Positions 25,005 to 34,445 of a stretch of 64,000 nucleotides of DNA are shown piece after piece. A model generated the notes under the pieces. It saw only the letters and a list, made by a program, of their open reading frames with translations. It did no database searches and had not been told where the DNA came from. Origin of the DNA: Nitrosomonas sp. (GTDB lineage Bacteria > Pseudomonadota > Gammaproteobacteria > Burkholderiales > Nitrosomonadaceae); contig JADJBK010000006.1 of NCBI GenBank assembly GCA_016703745.1, forward strand, positions 1,302,001-1,366,000. Direction: 5' to 3'. Within the stretch, counting starts at the first letter, position 1; each line of letters begins with the position of its first letter. Both the position numbers and the translations under genes were made by a program.

Positions 25005-26405
25005 TTATTTTTTCTGGTTATTCCCAATCATGTTGATCGGGTTGATCCATACGTCGAATTGCGCTTCCGAGACAAAACCAAGCTGAATGGCTGCCTGCCT
25101 GAGTGTCAGATTATTGCGATAGGCAAGCTTGGCGATTTGCGCCGCTTTGTCATAGCCGATATGCGGGTTAAGCGCAGTCACCAGCATCAACGAATCCTGC
25201 AAGAACCGCTCAATACGCGCCTGATTGACGGCAATCCCTACGGCGCAGTGCCGATTAAAACTATCCATGCCATCAGCCAGCAGCCGCACACTTTGTAAGA
25301 AGTTATACATAATCAGGGGCTTCATGGTATTGAGTTCAAAATTCCCCATGGCGCCGCCAAAATTGATGGCAACATCATTACCCATTACCTGACTGGCAAG
25401 CATGATGATAGCTTCCGATTGGGTTGGATTGACCTTGCCGGGCATGATTGAACTACCGGGTTCATTTTCCGGTATCTGAATTTCCCCAATACCACAACGG
25501 GGACCCGATGCCAGCCAGCGAATATCATTGGCAATCTTGATCAGGGCGGCCGCAAGTGTTTTGAGTGCGCCATGGGCGTTTACCAGGGCATCATGCGCAG
25601 CCAGTGCTTCAAATTTATTGGGTGCACTGATAAATGGATAACCGGTACACCTGATAAGCTCGTCAGCAACGCGCTGGCCAAATTCCGCATGAGTATTCAG
25701 CCCCGTGCCAACAGCCGTTCCGCCCACTGCCAATTCGAGCAAATGAGGTAGCGCGGATTCAATATGCTGCAGACTGTGATTCAATTGTGAAACATAACCG
25801 GAGAATTCCTGCCCCACAGTCAATGGGGTAGCATCTTGCAAATGAGTACGTCCAATTTTGACAATATCTGCAAACTGCGCAGATTTGGCCGCAAGCGTTT
25901 CACTTAACGCCTTGAGTGCGGGGATCAACGAATCATGAAGCTCCCGAACGGCTGCAACATGCATGGCGGTGGGAAAAATATCGTTGGACGACTGTCCCTT
26001 GTTGACATGATCGTTGGGATGAACCAGACGCGCAACGCCACGCTGCCCACCAAGAATTTCTGAAGCGCGATTGGCAAGTACCTCATTCATGTTCATGTTG
26101 GTTTGGGTGCCAGAGCCGGTTTGCCAGATAACCAGCGGAAAGGCATCTGCATGCTCACCCGCCAGCACTTCATCTGCGGCCGTGATAATTGCAGCAGCAA
26201 TTTTATTATCCAGCAGTCCCAAGTCAAGATTGACGCTGGCTGCAGCACGCTTAACCCATGCCAGCGCATGAATGAAGGCGGATGGCATAGGTTCATTCGA
26301 GATGCGGAAATTTTCCAGGGAACGCTGTGTCTGTGCTCCCCAGAGCGCTGCAGAGGGCACTTGAACCGTCCCTATGGCATCTGTTTCTTCGCGATATTGA
26401 TTCAT
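25005..26405 (-). CDS. fumC: Class II fumarate hydratase
   Basis: FumC interconverts fumarate and malate in the TCA cycle and needs no iron-sulfur cluster. The 466 residues carry the superfamily signature GSSIMPGKVNP at ~315, the substrate-site stretch SSNDIFPTAMH and TGSGTQTNMN. Length and motifs are standard for the class II enzyme. It lies 39 bases downstream of queF on the same strand and is probably cotranscribed. Confusion with aspartase or argininosuccinate lyase is unlikely. Confidence 0.95.
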   Translation of the reverse strand: MNQYREETDAIGTVQVPSAALWGAQTQRSLENFRISNEPMPSAFIHALAWVKRAAASVNLDLGLLDNKIAAAIITAADEVLAGEHADAFPLVIWQTGSGTQTNMNMNEVLANRASEILGGQRGVARLVHPNDHVNKGQSSNDIFPTAMHVAAVRELHDSLIPALKALSETLAAKSAQFADIVKIGRTHLQDATPLTVGQEFSGYVSQLNHSLQHIESALPHLLELAVGGTAVGTGLNTHAEFGQRVADELIRCTGYPFISAPNKFEALAAHDALVNAHGALKTLAAALIKIANDIRWLASGPRCGIGEIQIPENEPGSSIMPGKVNPTQSEAIIMLASQVMGNDVAINFGGAMGNFELNTMKPLIMYNFLQSVRLLADGMDSFNRHCAVGIAVNQARIERFLQDSLMLVTALNPHIGYDKAAQIAKLAYRNNLTLRQAAIQLGFVSEAQFDVWINPINMIGNNQKK

Positions 26406-26444
26406 GGCAATCTGATAAGTATGGTTGGCAAAACCGGAAAGGCA

Positions 26445-26864
26445 TCAGCTACGAAAATTCATTTGTGGATCGAAATCTTCGAGAAAAACCGGCGGTAACG
26501 GCCGCCAACCCTTCTTGCGATGTTCGGCAACTACGTTGGTAAACACTCCCCCGCGCACATAAAAATTGGCCGCCAGGCGGATAAAGCGTGGTTTCATCAC
26601 CGCTACCAGATCATCCAGTATCTGGTTGGTCACGGCTTCATGAAAAGCGCCTCGATCACGATACGACCAGATGTAGAGCTTAAGACTCTTGAGCTCGACG
26701 CATTTTTTATCCGGAATGTAGTCGAGCGTCAGTCGCGCAAAATCAGGCTGGCCGGTTTTAGGACATAAACAGGTGAATTCCGGTATCTCCATATGGATAC
26801 GGTAATCACGCATCTTCATCGGATTATCAAAGGTTTCAAGACGCTGATCAGGTTGGGTAGACAT
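26445..26864 (-). CDS. queF: NADPH-dependent 7-cyano-7-deazaguanine reductase QueF
   Basis: QueF reduces preQ0 to preQ1 for queuosine in tRNA. The 139 residues are of the short, unimodular type. The catalytic cysteine is C34 in FTCLCPKTGQPDF, with the proton-donating Asp41, and the NADPH motif reads ELKSLKLYIWSYR. I start at MSTQPDQRLETFDN: this gives the standard length, and earlier in-frame starts would run into the smc promoter and coding region. It diverges from smc. Confidence 0.93.
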   Translation of the reverse strand: MSTQPDQRLETFDNPMKMRDYRIHMEIPEFTCLCPKTGQPDFARLTLDYIPDKKCVELKSLKLYIWSYRDRGAFHEAVTNQILDDLVAVMKPRFIRLAANFYVRGGVFTNVVAEHRKKGWRPLPPVFLEDFDPQMNFRS

Positions 26865-26943
26865 CGTTGTTTCCAGGCTTTTTGGTCTAGTTGCACATTT
26901 TTCGTTTAAAATCCACATTATTATAACCTTCCGCCTGTCCGAA

Positions 26944-29900
26944 TTGCGTCTCTCCGAAATAAAACTCGCTGGTTTCAAATCCTTTGTTGATCCCACTGTC
27001 ATTCCCCTCCCCGGAAATCTGGTTGGCATCGTTGGGCCGAATGGTTGCGGCAAATCCAATGTGATTGACGCGGTGCGCTGGGTGCTGGGTGAGTCACGCG
27101 CATCTGCACTGCGCGGCGAATCGTTACAGGACGTGATCTTCAATGGTTCGGCCAAGCGTGCGCCGGTGAGCCGCGCCAGTGTCGAATTGGTATTTGACAA
27201 TAGCGCCGGCAAACTCGCCGGGCAATGGGGGCAATACGGCCAGATTGCCATCAAACGTGTCATGCAAAAAGCGGGGGAGTCCACCTATTACATCAACAAT
27301 ATTCATGTGCGTCGGCGTGATGTTGCGGATATCTTTCTGGGTACCGGCGTAAGCGGACGCGGTTACGCCATTATCGAACAGGGCATGATTTCTCGCGTAA
27401 TCGAGGCCAAGCCTCAGGAATTACGGGCATTTCTTGAGGAAGCCGCAGGCATTTCCCGCTACCGCGAGCGACGGCACGAGAGCGAATTGCGCTTGTCTGA
27501 CGCGCGCGGCAACTTGCTGCGTCTCGACGATATCCTGGCAGAATTCAGTAAACAGACGCATCACCTGCAGGCGCAGGCACAAGTAGCCGCGCGCTATCAT
27601 GAATTGCAAGCGAAACGTCTGGCCGCACAGCGTATGCTGTACGCGCAGCAGCAACAGCAGGCCGCCAGCGCACGCGCTAAAGCACAAACAGATATCAGGC
27701 GTCACATTGAAAACCTGGGAAACATTCAGAACAGTCAACAATCGGCAGAGCAGGAGCTGGAAGCACTGCGTACCCGTCACAAAGCTGCCGGTAATCAGCA
27801 GCTCGAACTGCAGGGAAAACTGTACGAAGCCGATGGTGAAATTGCGCGTATCAACCAGGAGCTCCAGCACATGCGTGATAATCAGGCGCGCCTGTCAAAA
27901 CAGCTTGCCGATATCGGCAATCATCTCCAGGATTACGAGGCACGGCTGGAGAACAGGCAGACCGATAGCGTAACCTGCCAGGATCAGCTGCAACAGGCAA
28001 GCGCATTGCATCGTGATTTGCAGCAACAGTCCCTGGTAGCAAACCAGCAGCTGCCGTTACTGGAAACCACGGCAAAAACCGAGGGAATGCAATTGACCGC
28101 AGTACGGGAAAAATTACTGGCTGTTCAACATAATGAAAAACTGCAGCAACATCAGCTGGCTAATGCGGAAAAAATCCTGCAGCAATTACGGCTGAAGCAA
28201 CAGAAATTACAGAATGAGCAGCAACAACAGCCGGTGGTTGACCCTGACGCGCTCGCTGTCTTACAACAGCGGGCTGATAAGCTATCCACGCAGTTGACGC
28301 AACAACAGCAGATGTTGACCTCGCTGGAAGTGCAGCTGAAAGTGGCACAGCAGGAAAAGGCTGTCTTTGAGAAAAAAAACCAGGCCTGTCTGCAGGAAAT
28401 AACCCAGGTCAAAGCGCAACATGATGCGTTACAGCATTTGCAACATCAGACTCATCACGATCAGGAGATGAAGGCATGGGCAAGCCAGCATCAGCTGGAT
28501 ACCCTGCCACGGCTATGGCAACAGATTCGCATTGAATCGGGGTGGGAAACTGCGCTGGAATCTGTGCTGCATGCACGCATAGAAGCGGTGAACATCGATC
28601 AGCTTGAACAAGTGCTGGCGTGGCGGCAGCATCCTCCCGGTCAATGGACGGTATATGAAGCAACTGATTGGATCGATCAAAAACATCGCAACACTCAAAT
28701 GCATCATACCGATCAACCTGAACGACAACCGCTGGCGAAACAGTTGCGCTACCAGAATCCCGCCCTGCAACCGGTACTGGAAGGCTGGCTGGCTGGTATA
28801 TTTATCACACAGGATATTGAATCCGGCCTGATGGACAGGAAATATCTCGCATCGGGAGAGTGGCTGGTCACAGCGCAGGGACATATTCTCAGTCGCCACA
28901 GCATCAGTTACTTTGCACCGGATTCGGCACGGTATGGTGTGCTTGCCCGTCAGCAGGAGATTGAGCATCTTGCTGCAAGGCATGTCGAAATCGAAGCGGC
29001 GTATCTCATTTCTCAGCAGACTCTGGCGCAGGCCCAAGCGCATTGCCACGATCTGGCAACCAGAATTACGCAGACCCGCCATGAAATCGACCAGCATCGA
29101 GCGAAGTTTCATGAACACCAATTGCAGATTATGCAATTGGTGCAGCAGCAGAATCATATTATTCTGCGGGGGCAGCAGCTTGATAAGGAACTGGCGGAAC
29201 TGACGCAGCAGATGGCACAGGAACTATCGCATAAGGAACAGACTGAATCCAGTCTGGCTGCCTGCCTGATTGAACAATCCGGGCTCGACGAGCAAATGCG
29301 GCTGGCACAATCAGTATTTCAGAAATCCAGCCAGGCTTTGACTGCACAGCGCACACTCATTCAACAAATAAGCGATCAGTTGCGTGAAGCCACTTTCAAT
29401 GAAAAACGCTTTCAGGACAGACTCATCGACTGTGAACGACAATTAGAACAAATCGAGCACGACATGGCGGCGCTGGCACAAAGCCGCCAGCAACTGGAGC
29501 AATCACAGGTTGAATTTGATCAGTCTTCGCTGCTGGCCAGGCAGACGCAATGGCAGACGCAACGGCTGCAGCATGAACAATCGCTGGCAACCATTCGCGA
29601 GACCATCACAGCGATTGAGAAGCTGATCAGCGAGACGGAACAGACCCGTATCCACGCGGAGCAGGAACATCATGCCATCAGTGAAATGCTCAATCAGGCG
29701 CGACTCAAAGAACAGGAAGCCAGTCTGAACGAAAAGCAGTTTATCGATAAATTGCTGGAGCTGGGGCTGGAGGATGCCTCATCCATTGCGCCACATGCCA
29801 GCAAGGAATTACCCGCGAAACTGCAGGCACGGGTCAATCAACTGACCGAGGATATCGCCGCACTGGGCGCGGTCAATCTAGCAGCGCTGGCTGAGCTTGA

Positions 29901-30489
29901 AGCGTTGCAGGAACGTGAGGCAACGCTTGCGGCACAATTACAAGATCTGCAGCAGGCGATACAGGCGCTTGAGCAGGCGATTTGCCAGATTGACGGAGAA
30001 ACCAGAGAGCGCCTTGCCACCACTTTTACCGAAGTGAATCGCAATCTGGCTGAATTGTTTGCTTCCGTTTTTGGTGGCGGCCAGGCAGAACTCCTGCTTG
30101 GTGGTGATGACATTCTGCTGGCAGGGGTGCAGTTAACCGCACACCCACCCGGTAAAAAAAACAGCTCGATCCATTTGTTGTCGGGTGGAGAAAAGGCATT
30201 GACCGCGTTGGCACTGGTGTTTTCGCTGTTCAAGCTCAATCCGGCGCCATTCTGTTTGCTGGATGAGGTTGATGCGCCTTTGGATGACAGCAATGCAACT
30301 CGATTTTGCGAACTGGTCAAGCGCATGGCGCAGGATACGCAATTCTTATTCATCAGTCACAACAAGTCCACGATGCAAATGGCGCAGCAGCTGATCGGCG
30401 TGACCATGCATGAACAGGGTGTTTCCCGCATCGTGACAGTGGATATAGAGAAAATGATAACGATTGAAAATAATGCTGTCCCGGTTTGA
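26944..30489 (+). CDS. smc: Chromosome segregation protein SMC
   Basis: SMC is the core of the ScpAB condensin that organises and separates chromosomes. The 1181 residues show the N-terminal Walker A GPNGCGKSN at ~31-39, long Gln-rich coiled coils either side of a hinge near 500-640, then the signature LLSGGEKALTALAL and Walker B FCLLDEVDAPLDD near the C-terminus. The start is a TTG (LRLSEIKLAGFKSF) that fits the family N-terminus exactly; no strong ribosome site is visible. zipA follows. Confidence 0.95.
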   Translation: MRLSEIKLAGFKSFVDPTVIPLPGNLVGIVGPNGCGKSNVIDAVRWVLGESRASALRGESLQDVIFNGSAKRAPVSRASVELVFDNSAGKLAGQWGQYGQIAIKRVMQKAGESTYYINNIHVRRRDVADIFLGTGVSGRGYAIIEQGMISRVIEAKPQELRAFLEEAAGISRYRERRHESELRLSDARGNLLRLDDILAEFSKQTHHLQAQAQVAARYHELQAKRLAAQRMLYAQQQQQAASARAKAQTDIRRHIENLGNIQNSQQSAEQELEALRTRHKAAGNQQLELQGKLYEADGEIARINQELQHMRDNQARLSKQLADIGNHLQDYEARLENRQTDSVTCQDQLQQASALHRDLQQQSLVANQQLPLLETTAKTEGMQLTAVREKLLAVQHNEKLQQHQLANAEKILQQLRLKQQKLQNEQQQQPVVDPDALAVLQQRADKLSTQLTQQQQMLTSLEVQLKVAQQEKAVFEKKNQACLQEITQVKAQHDALQHLQHQTHHDQEMKAWASQHQLDTLPRLWQQIRIESGWETALESVLHARIEAVNIDQLEQVLAWRQHPPGQWTVYEATDWIDQKHRNTQMHHTDQPERQPLAKQLRYQNPALQPVLEGWLAGIFITQDIESGLMDRKYLASGEWLVTAQGHILSRHSISYFAPDSARYGVLARQQEIEHLAARHVEIEAAYLISQQTLAQAQAHCHDLATRITQTRHEIDQHRAKFHEHQLQIMQLVQQQNHIILRGQQLDKELAELTQQMAQELSHKEQTESSLAACLIEQSGLDEQMRLAQSVFQKSSQALTAQRTLIQQISDQLREATFNEKRFQDRLIDCERQLEQIEHDMAALAQSRQQLEQSQVEFDQSSLLARQTQWQTQRLQHEQSLATIRETITAIEKLISETEQTRIHAEQEHHAISEMLNQARLKEQEASLNEKQFIDKLLELGLEDASSIAPHASKELPAKLQARVNQLTEDIAALGAVNLAALAELEALQEREATLAAQLQDLQQAIQALEQAICQIDGETRERLATTFTEVNRNLAELFASVFGGGQAELLLGGDDILLAGVQLTAHPPGKKNSSIHLLSGGEKALTALALVFSLFKLNPAPFCLLDEVDAPLDDSNATRFCELVKRMAQDTQFLFISHNKSTMQMAQQLIGVTMHEQGVSRIVTVDIEKMITIENNAVPV

Positions 30490-30579
30490 CAGAATTGAAT
30501 GATCGAATTATTTGCGCAAAAGGTTATTTAATCTGGCTACCCAGAAAGATTATAATTCCGCAGGAAGGGAGAAAATTTT

Positions 30580-31713
30580 ATGAGTGATCTGCAACTTAGT
30601 CTGATTGTAATTGGAATCGTGGTAATCGCTGGAGTATTACTGTTCAACTATTGGCAGGAAGCCCGTTATCGCCGCAAAACAGGTAACGTATTGAAACATG
30701 AGCATGGCGATGCCCTGTTTGGTGAAAAAAAATCGACGATGCCGGCAGAACGGATCGAGCCTGAATTTGGTAACAATGTACGATTCTCGGCTCCTGACGA
30801 GCCATCCTATCAGTCAACAATGATTGATCAGCAGCCGCTGGCTGATCAATATTTACACGACTCAACCGAAACACCAGAAACCGTCCATTTTGAGAGTGTC
30901 ATCAACTACACGGCAGAGATCCATTCGCATTCCAGGATTCCTCATGAGCGATTGATGGACCTGTTGCAGCAAAAATTTGATTTTGGAAAACCAGTACGCT
31001 GGTTTGGCATGGGCACGGACGAATCGTCATGGGAAGAAATTACACTGGAAACTGCACATGCCGGAAAAAGCTATGTGCGACTCAAAGGATGTTTACAGCT
31101 GGCGGACCGATCCGGCCCAGTCAGTGAAATCAATCTGTCGCGATTCCGCGACATGATGGACGAATTTGCTATTCAAATCGCCGCTGAAACGGATTGCCCG
31201 GATATTGCAAATGCCTACGCGATCGCGCTCGAGCTGGATAAATTCTGTGCGGATGTTGATGTAATCATGGGAATCAACATTATCAGCAAAGATGGCGGTG
31301 CTTTTATCGGCACCAAAATTCGTGCATTGGCAGAGGCTTCCGGATTCGTGCTTGAATCGGAAGGCGTGTTCAGATACCGCGATAGCGAAACCAATGCCGT
31401 ACTGTTTTCACTGGGTAATTTCGAGTCTACCCTGTTTTTACCTTCCAACATGCGGACTCTGACAACCCATGGCATTACTTTTCTGCTGGATGTGCCCAGG
31501 GTAGCCAATGGAGAACGAGTTTTTGAACAGATGGCGCATATTGCCAAACTGTTTTCCTCAACCCTGAATGGTATTCTGGTGGACGATAACCGGGTACCAC
31601 TCAGTGAAAATGGCATTAAAAAAAGCAAAAAACAGTTACGCGATCTTCAAGCAGAAATGGCTGAAAACAATATTCCCGCTGGCAGCTCAATTGCATTAAA
31701 ATTATTCGACTAA
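30580..31713 (+). CDS. zipA: Cell division protein ZipA homologue
   Basis: ZipA tethers FtsZ to the inner membrane and recruits late divisome proteins. The 377 residues begin with one membrane helix (LQLSLIVIGIVVIAGVLLFN), then a basic patch and a long polar linker. The C-terminal ~130 residues (from about KDGGAFIGTKIRALAEASGF) match the FtsZ-binding domain, with FETLFLP-like and GITFLLDVPRV segments. It follows smc by 90 bases on the same strand. Confidence 0.85.
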   Translation: MSDLQLSLIVIGIVVIAGVLLFNYWQEARYRRKTGNVLKHEHGDALFGEKKSTMPAERIEPEFGNNVRFSAPDEPSYQSTMIDQQPLADQYLHDSTETPETVHFESVINYTAEIHSHSRIPHERLMDLLQQKFDFGKPVRWFGMGTDESSWEEITLETAHAGKSYVRLKGCLQLADRSGPVSEINLSRFRDMMDEFAIQIAAETDCPDIANAYAIALELDKFCADVDVIMGINIISKDGGAFIGTKIRALAEASGFVLESEGVFRYRDSETNAVLFSLGNFESTLFLPSNMRTLTTHGITFLLDVPRVANGERVFEQMAHIAKLFSSTLNGILVDDNRVPLSENGIKKSKKQLRDLQAEMAENNIPAGSSIALKLFD

Positions 31714-31750
31714 CGTCATGACATCACCACGATTACAAAAGGAGAAGTAG

Positions 31751-32014
31751 ATGAGTGAATCCAATAAACCCCCAAAATTTGCACCTATCCAGGTTCAACT
31801 TGAAGCGGGTAAACAGTATTACTGGTGTAGATGTGGCCTGAGCAAAAACCAACCCTTCTGTGATGGTTCACATAAAAATACGGGTATTACCCCGCTGGCG
31901 TTTACGACTGATGAGAGCAAATCTGCCTGGCTATGCACCTGCAAGAAAACAGATAAAGCGCCCTATTGCGATGGTACGCATAAGGCAATCAACCGCGAGA
32001 ATGGTTACGAGTAA
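31751..32014 (+). CDS. CDGSH iron-sulfur domain protein, two motifs
   Basis: The product is 87 residues with two tandem CDGSH-type motifs: CRCGLSKNQPFCDGSH at ~27-42 and CTCKKTDKAPYCDGTH at ~64-79. Each should hold one [2Fe-2S] cluster on three cysteines and one histidine. Small bacterial two-motif proteins of this kind are soluble, with roles proposed in iron or redox handling. AAGGAG precedes the ATG. The specific role is unknown. Confidence 0.88.
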   Translation: MSESNKPPKFAPIQVQLEAGKQYYWCRCGLSKNQPFCDGSHKNTGITPLAFTTDESKSAWLCTCKKTDKAPYCDGTHKAINRENGYE

Positions 32015-32183
32015 AAGTTGTCGGCAATCAGCAGACAGCTTAAGTGGGCAGGCAGCCCTGCCCTACCCATCTGCTGGCAGTGTGTGACGAGCAGCGAAAT
32101 ATGGATTCTCAGAGATGCTCTGAATATGCGCCAGCCTTCTACAGGTTGGATCATGCTTAGATAAAAATAGGAAGGTACGATTA

Positions 32184-33425
32184 ATGCACCCGAATGACAC
32201 AAATTTACTCCACAAAATACTAATACTGACAATTATTTTGTTGATGCTGGCACCGTCTGTGCAAGCTGATGCTGTCACTGACTGGAATCAAAGGGCCGGT
32301 GATATCGTAGTGAACGCAAACATAGGCCCCCTGCCCGCTGACAGAGCACTGGCAATGACGCAGGCAGCGGTTTACGAAGCTACAAACGCAATTACCAGGC
32401 GTTACCCGGTCAGTAGTCCGCAGCTTAAAGTTGCACCCGGCGCCTCGGTCGAAGCGGCAATAGCTGCCGCAGCTCGCAATGTATTACTCAACCTGCTGCC
32501 AACTCAAGCATCGGCAATCAATGAAACCTATATGAATGCCATACTTGCAATTATGCAAGGACAGGAAGCAAAAGCTGCAGGCATCGCGGTGGGAGAAGCG
32601 GCAGCTGATAAAATTCTGGCCATTCGATCAAATGATGGCGCAACTGCTGGAGAAACCTATCGCCCGTTTACAAACCCGGGCATCTATGTGCCAACCGTCA
32701 TTCCTGAAGTGCCTCAGTGGGCGATGCGTAAGCCCTGGTTGATGAAAAACCCCGCCCAATTTCGCCCCGGCCCTCCACCAGAGCTGAATAGCGAATTATG
32801 GGTTCGTGATTACAATGAAGTAAAAACACTCGGAGGACGTAACAGTAAACGTCGTACTACCGAGCAAACCGAAATTGCACTATTCTGGGAAGAGGTCATG
32901 CCGCCGATCTATCATGGCATTGTCCGGTCGGTTGCCAAACAGCCAGGTAGAGAGATCACGCAAAATGCCCGCCTGTTTGCAGCGGTTACCCAGGCTTCCG
33001 CTGATGCATTGATTGCGGTTTTTGATGCGAAATATCATTATGGTTTTTGGCGGCCTATAACTGCCATCCGCAATGGTGATATCGATAATAACAATCTGAC
33101 AGAACGGGATCCTGCCTGGATACCCCTGATCGACACACCCATGCATCCGGAATACCCGTGTGCACACTGTATCGTTGCCGCTGCGGTAGGTACGGTATTG
33201 CAAGCAGATGCAGGTGATGCTCCGGTACCCGTACTGACAACCAGCAGCCATGCAGCTGGTGGCAGAATACGAAACTGGGAAAAAATTGAGGATTTTGTAC
33301 AGGAAGTTATCGAGGCTCGAATCTATGACGGCGTACATTACCGTAACTCCGGAGAAACGGGGGCAGCGATGGGAAAGGAAATTGGCAATCTAGCCATCCA
33401 GAAATATCTGACAACAGGGAAGTAA
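32184..33425 (+). CDS. Vanadium-haloperoxidase/PAP2-like secreted protein
   Basis: The product is 413 residues with a signal peptide (ILILTIILLMLAPSVQADA). The C-terminal half has the three phosphate/vanadate-binding blocks: KYHYGFWRP near 279-287, YPCAHC near 323-328 in place of the usual PSGH, and ARIYDGVHYRNS near 378-389 with Arg and His. The layout is that of periplasmic vanadium-dependent haloperoxidase relatives and PAP2 phosphatases. The altered second block leaves activity open; acid phosphatase and haloperoxidase are both possible. GGAAGG lies before the ATG. Confidence 0.75.
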   Translation: MHPNDTNLLHKILILTIILLMLAPSVQADAVTDWNQRAGDIVVNANIGPLPADRALAMTQAAVYEATNAITRRYPVSSPQLKVAPGASVEAAIAAAARNVLLNLLPTQASAINETYMNAILAIMQGQEAKAAGIAVGEAAADKILAIRSNDGATAGETYRPFTNPGIYVPTVIPEVPQWAMRKPWLMKNPAQFRPGPPPELNSELWVRDYNEVKTLGGRNSKRRTTEQTEIALFWEEVMPPIYHGIVRSVAKQPGREITQNARLFAAVTQASADALIAVFDAKYHYGFWRPITAIRNGDIDNNNLTERDPAWIPLIDTPMHPEYPCAHCIVAAAVGTVLQADAGDAPVPVLTTSSHAAGGRIRNWEKIEDFVQEVIEARIYDGVHYRNSGETGAAMGKEIGNLAIQKYLTTGK

Positions 33426-33506
33426 TGAATGTGAGCCACGTATCCGGATAAAATTCCAGAAAAACTGCTTGTAATTGGTTGGTTAAATTCGCTTCGAGGT
33501 TTAAAA

Positions 33507-34385
33507 ATGAAATGGTCGCGCGCACGCCGCAGCAGTAACGTCGAAGATCGCCGAGGGGGCTCCATGCCTGGCGGCGGAATAATCGGAAAAATGGGTGTGG
33601 GTGGTATTGCCGCTGTAATGCTGGTTGGATGGATGCTGGGAAAGGACCCCCTGGAAATGCTGGGAATCCTTTCACAAATAAGTGAAACCGGTCAGGTTGC
33701 CAGTGCCACAACAGGAACAACCCCACCTACCCCGGTTGATGATGAGGCGTCCCGTTTCATTGCGAGCATACTGGGAGAAGCCGAAGATGTCTGGAGCGAG
33801 CTTTTTGCGCAATCAGGCAGCTCATACCGGCCCTCCAAACTGGTGCTGTTTACTGACAGGGTTGTTTCTACCTGTGGTGGCGCTCATGCCGCCATGGGAC
33901 CGTTCTACTGTCCCTTGGATGAAAAGGTATATCTTGATCTCAGTTTTTTCAGAGAAATGCGCGCCAGACTCGGTGGTGGAGGTGATTTTGCTGAAGCTTA
34001 CGTCATTGCGCATGAAATAGGTCATCACATTCAGACTTTGACAGGCATCTCACAAAAAGTGGATGACGCCAGACGCAGAGGGCAACGTGTGGACGGTGAT
34101 GGCGGGATGCTAGTGCGACTCGAACTCCAGGCAGATTGTTACGCGGGTGTTTGGGCGCATCGAGCACAACAGCGCCACAAATGGCTGGAACCAGGTGATA
34201 TTGAAGAAGCGATGTCAACCGCCAGTGCCATCGGTGACGATCGTTTACAAAAACAGTCTGGTGGTACTGTGGTTCCTGATGCGTTTACTCATGGCACCGC
34301 AGAGCAGCGCATGCGCTGGTTTCGTGCCGGCTTTGAAACAGGCGAAGTCAAACAATGTAACACTTTTTCTGCCACCCGGCTTTAG
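33507..34385 (+). CDS. ypfJ: Neutral zinc metallopeptidase, YpfJ family
   Basis: The product is 292 residues. It opens with the family pattern MKWSRARRSSNVEDRRGGSM, then one membrane helix (VGGIAAVMLVGWMLG), so the catalytic part faces the periplasm. The zinc site HEIGHH is near 169, followed by LELQADCYAGVWAH, which supplies the third ligand. The conserved FYCPLDEKVYLDLSFF segment confirms the family. Substrate and role are not established. Confidence 0.85.
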   Translation: MKWSRARRSSNVEDRRGGSMPGGGIIGKMGVGGIAAVMLVGWMLGKDPLEMLGILSQISETGQVASATTGTTPPTPVDDEASRFIASILGEAEDVWSELFAQSGSSYRPSKLVLFTDRVVSTCGGAHAAMGPFYCPLDEKVYLDLSFFREMRARLGGGGDFAEAYVIAHEIGHHIQTLTGISQKVDDARRRGQRVDGDGGMLVRLELQADCYAGVWAHRAQQRHKWLEPGDIEEAMSTASAIGDDRLQKQSGGTVVPDAFTHGTAEQRMRWFRAGFETGEVKQCNTFSATRL

Positions 34386-34445
34386 GCATATTTAAGACTT
34401 ATGCGCTTTTGGTAGCCGAGGGGGGGGTAGATTCCATATATCACA

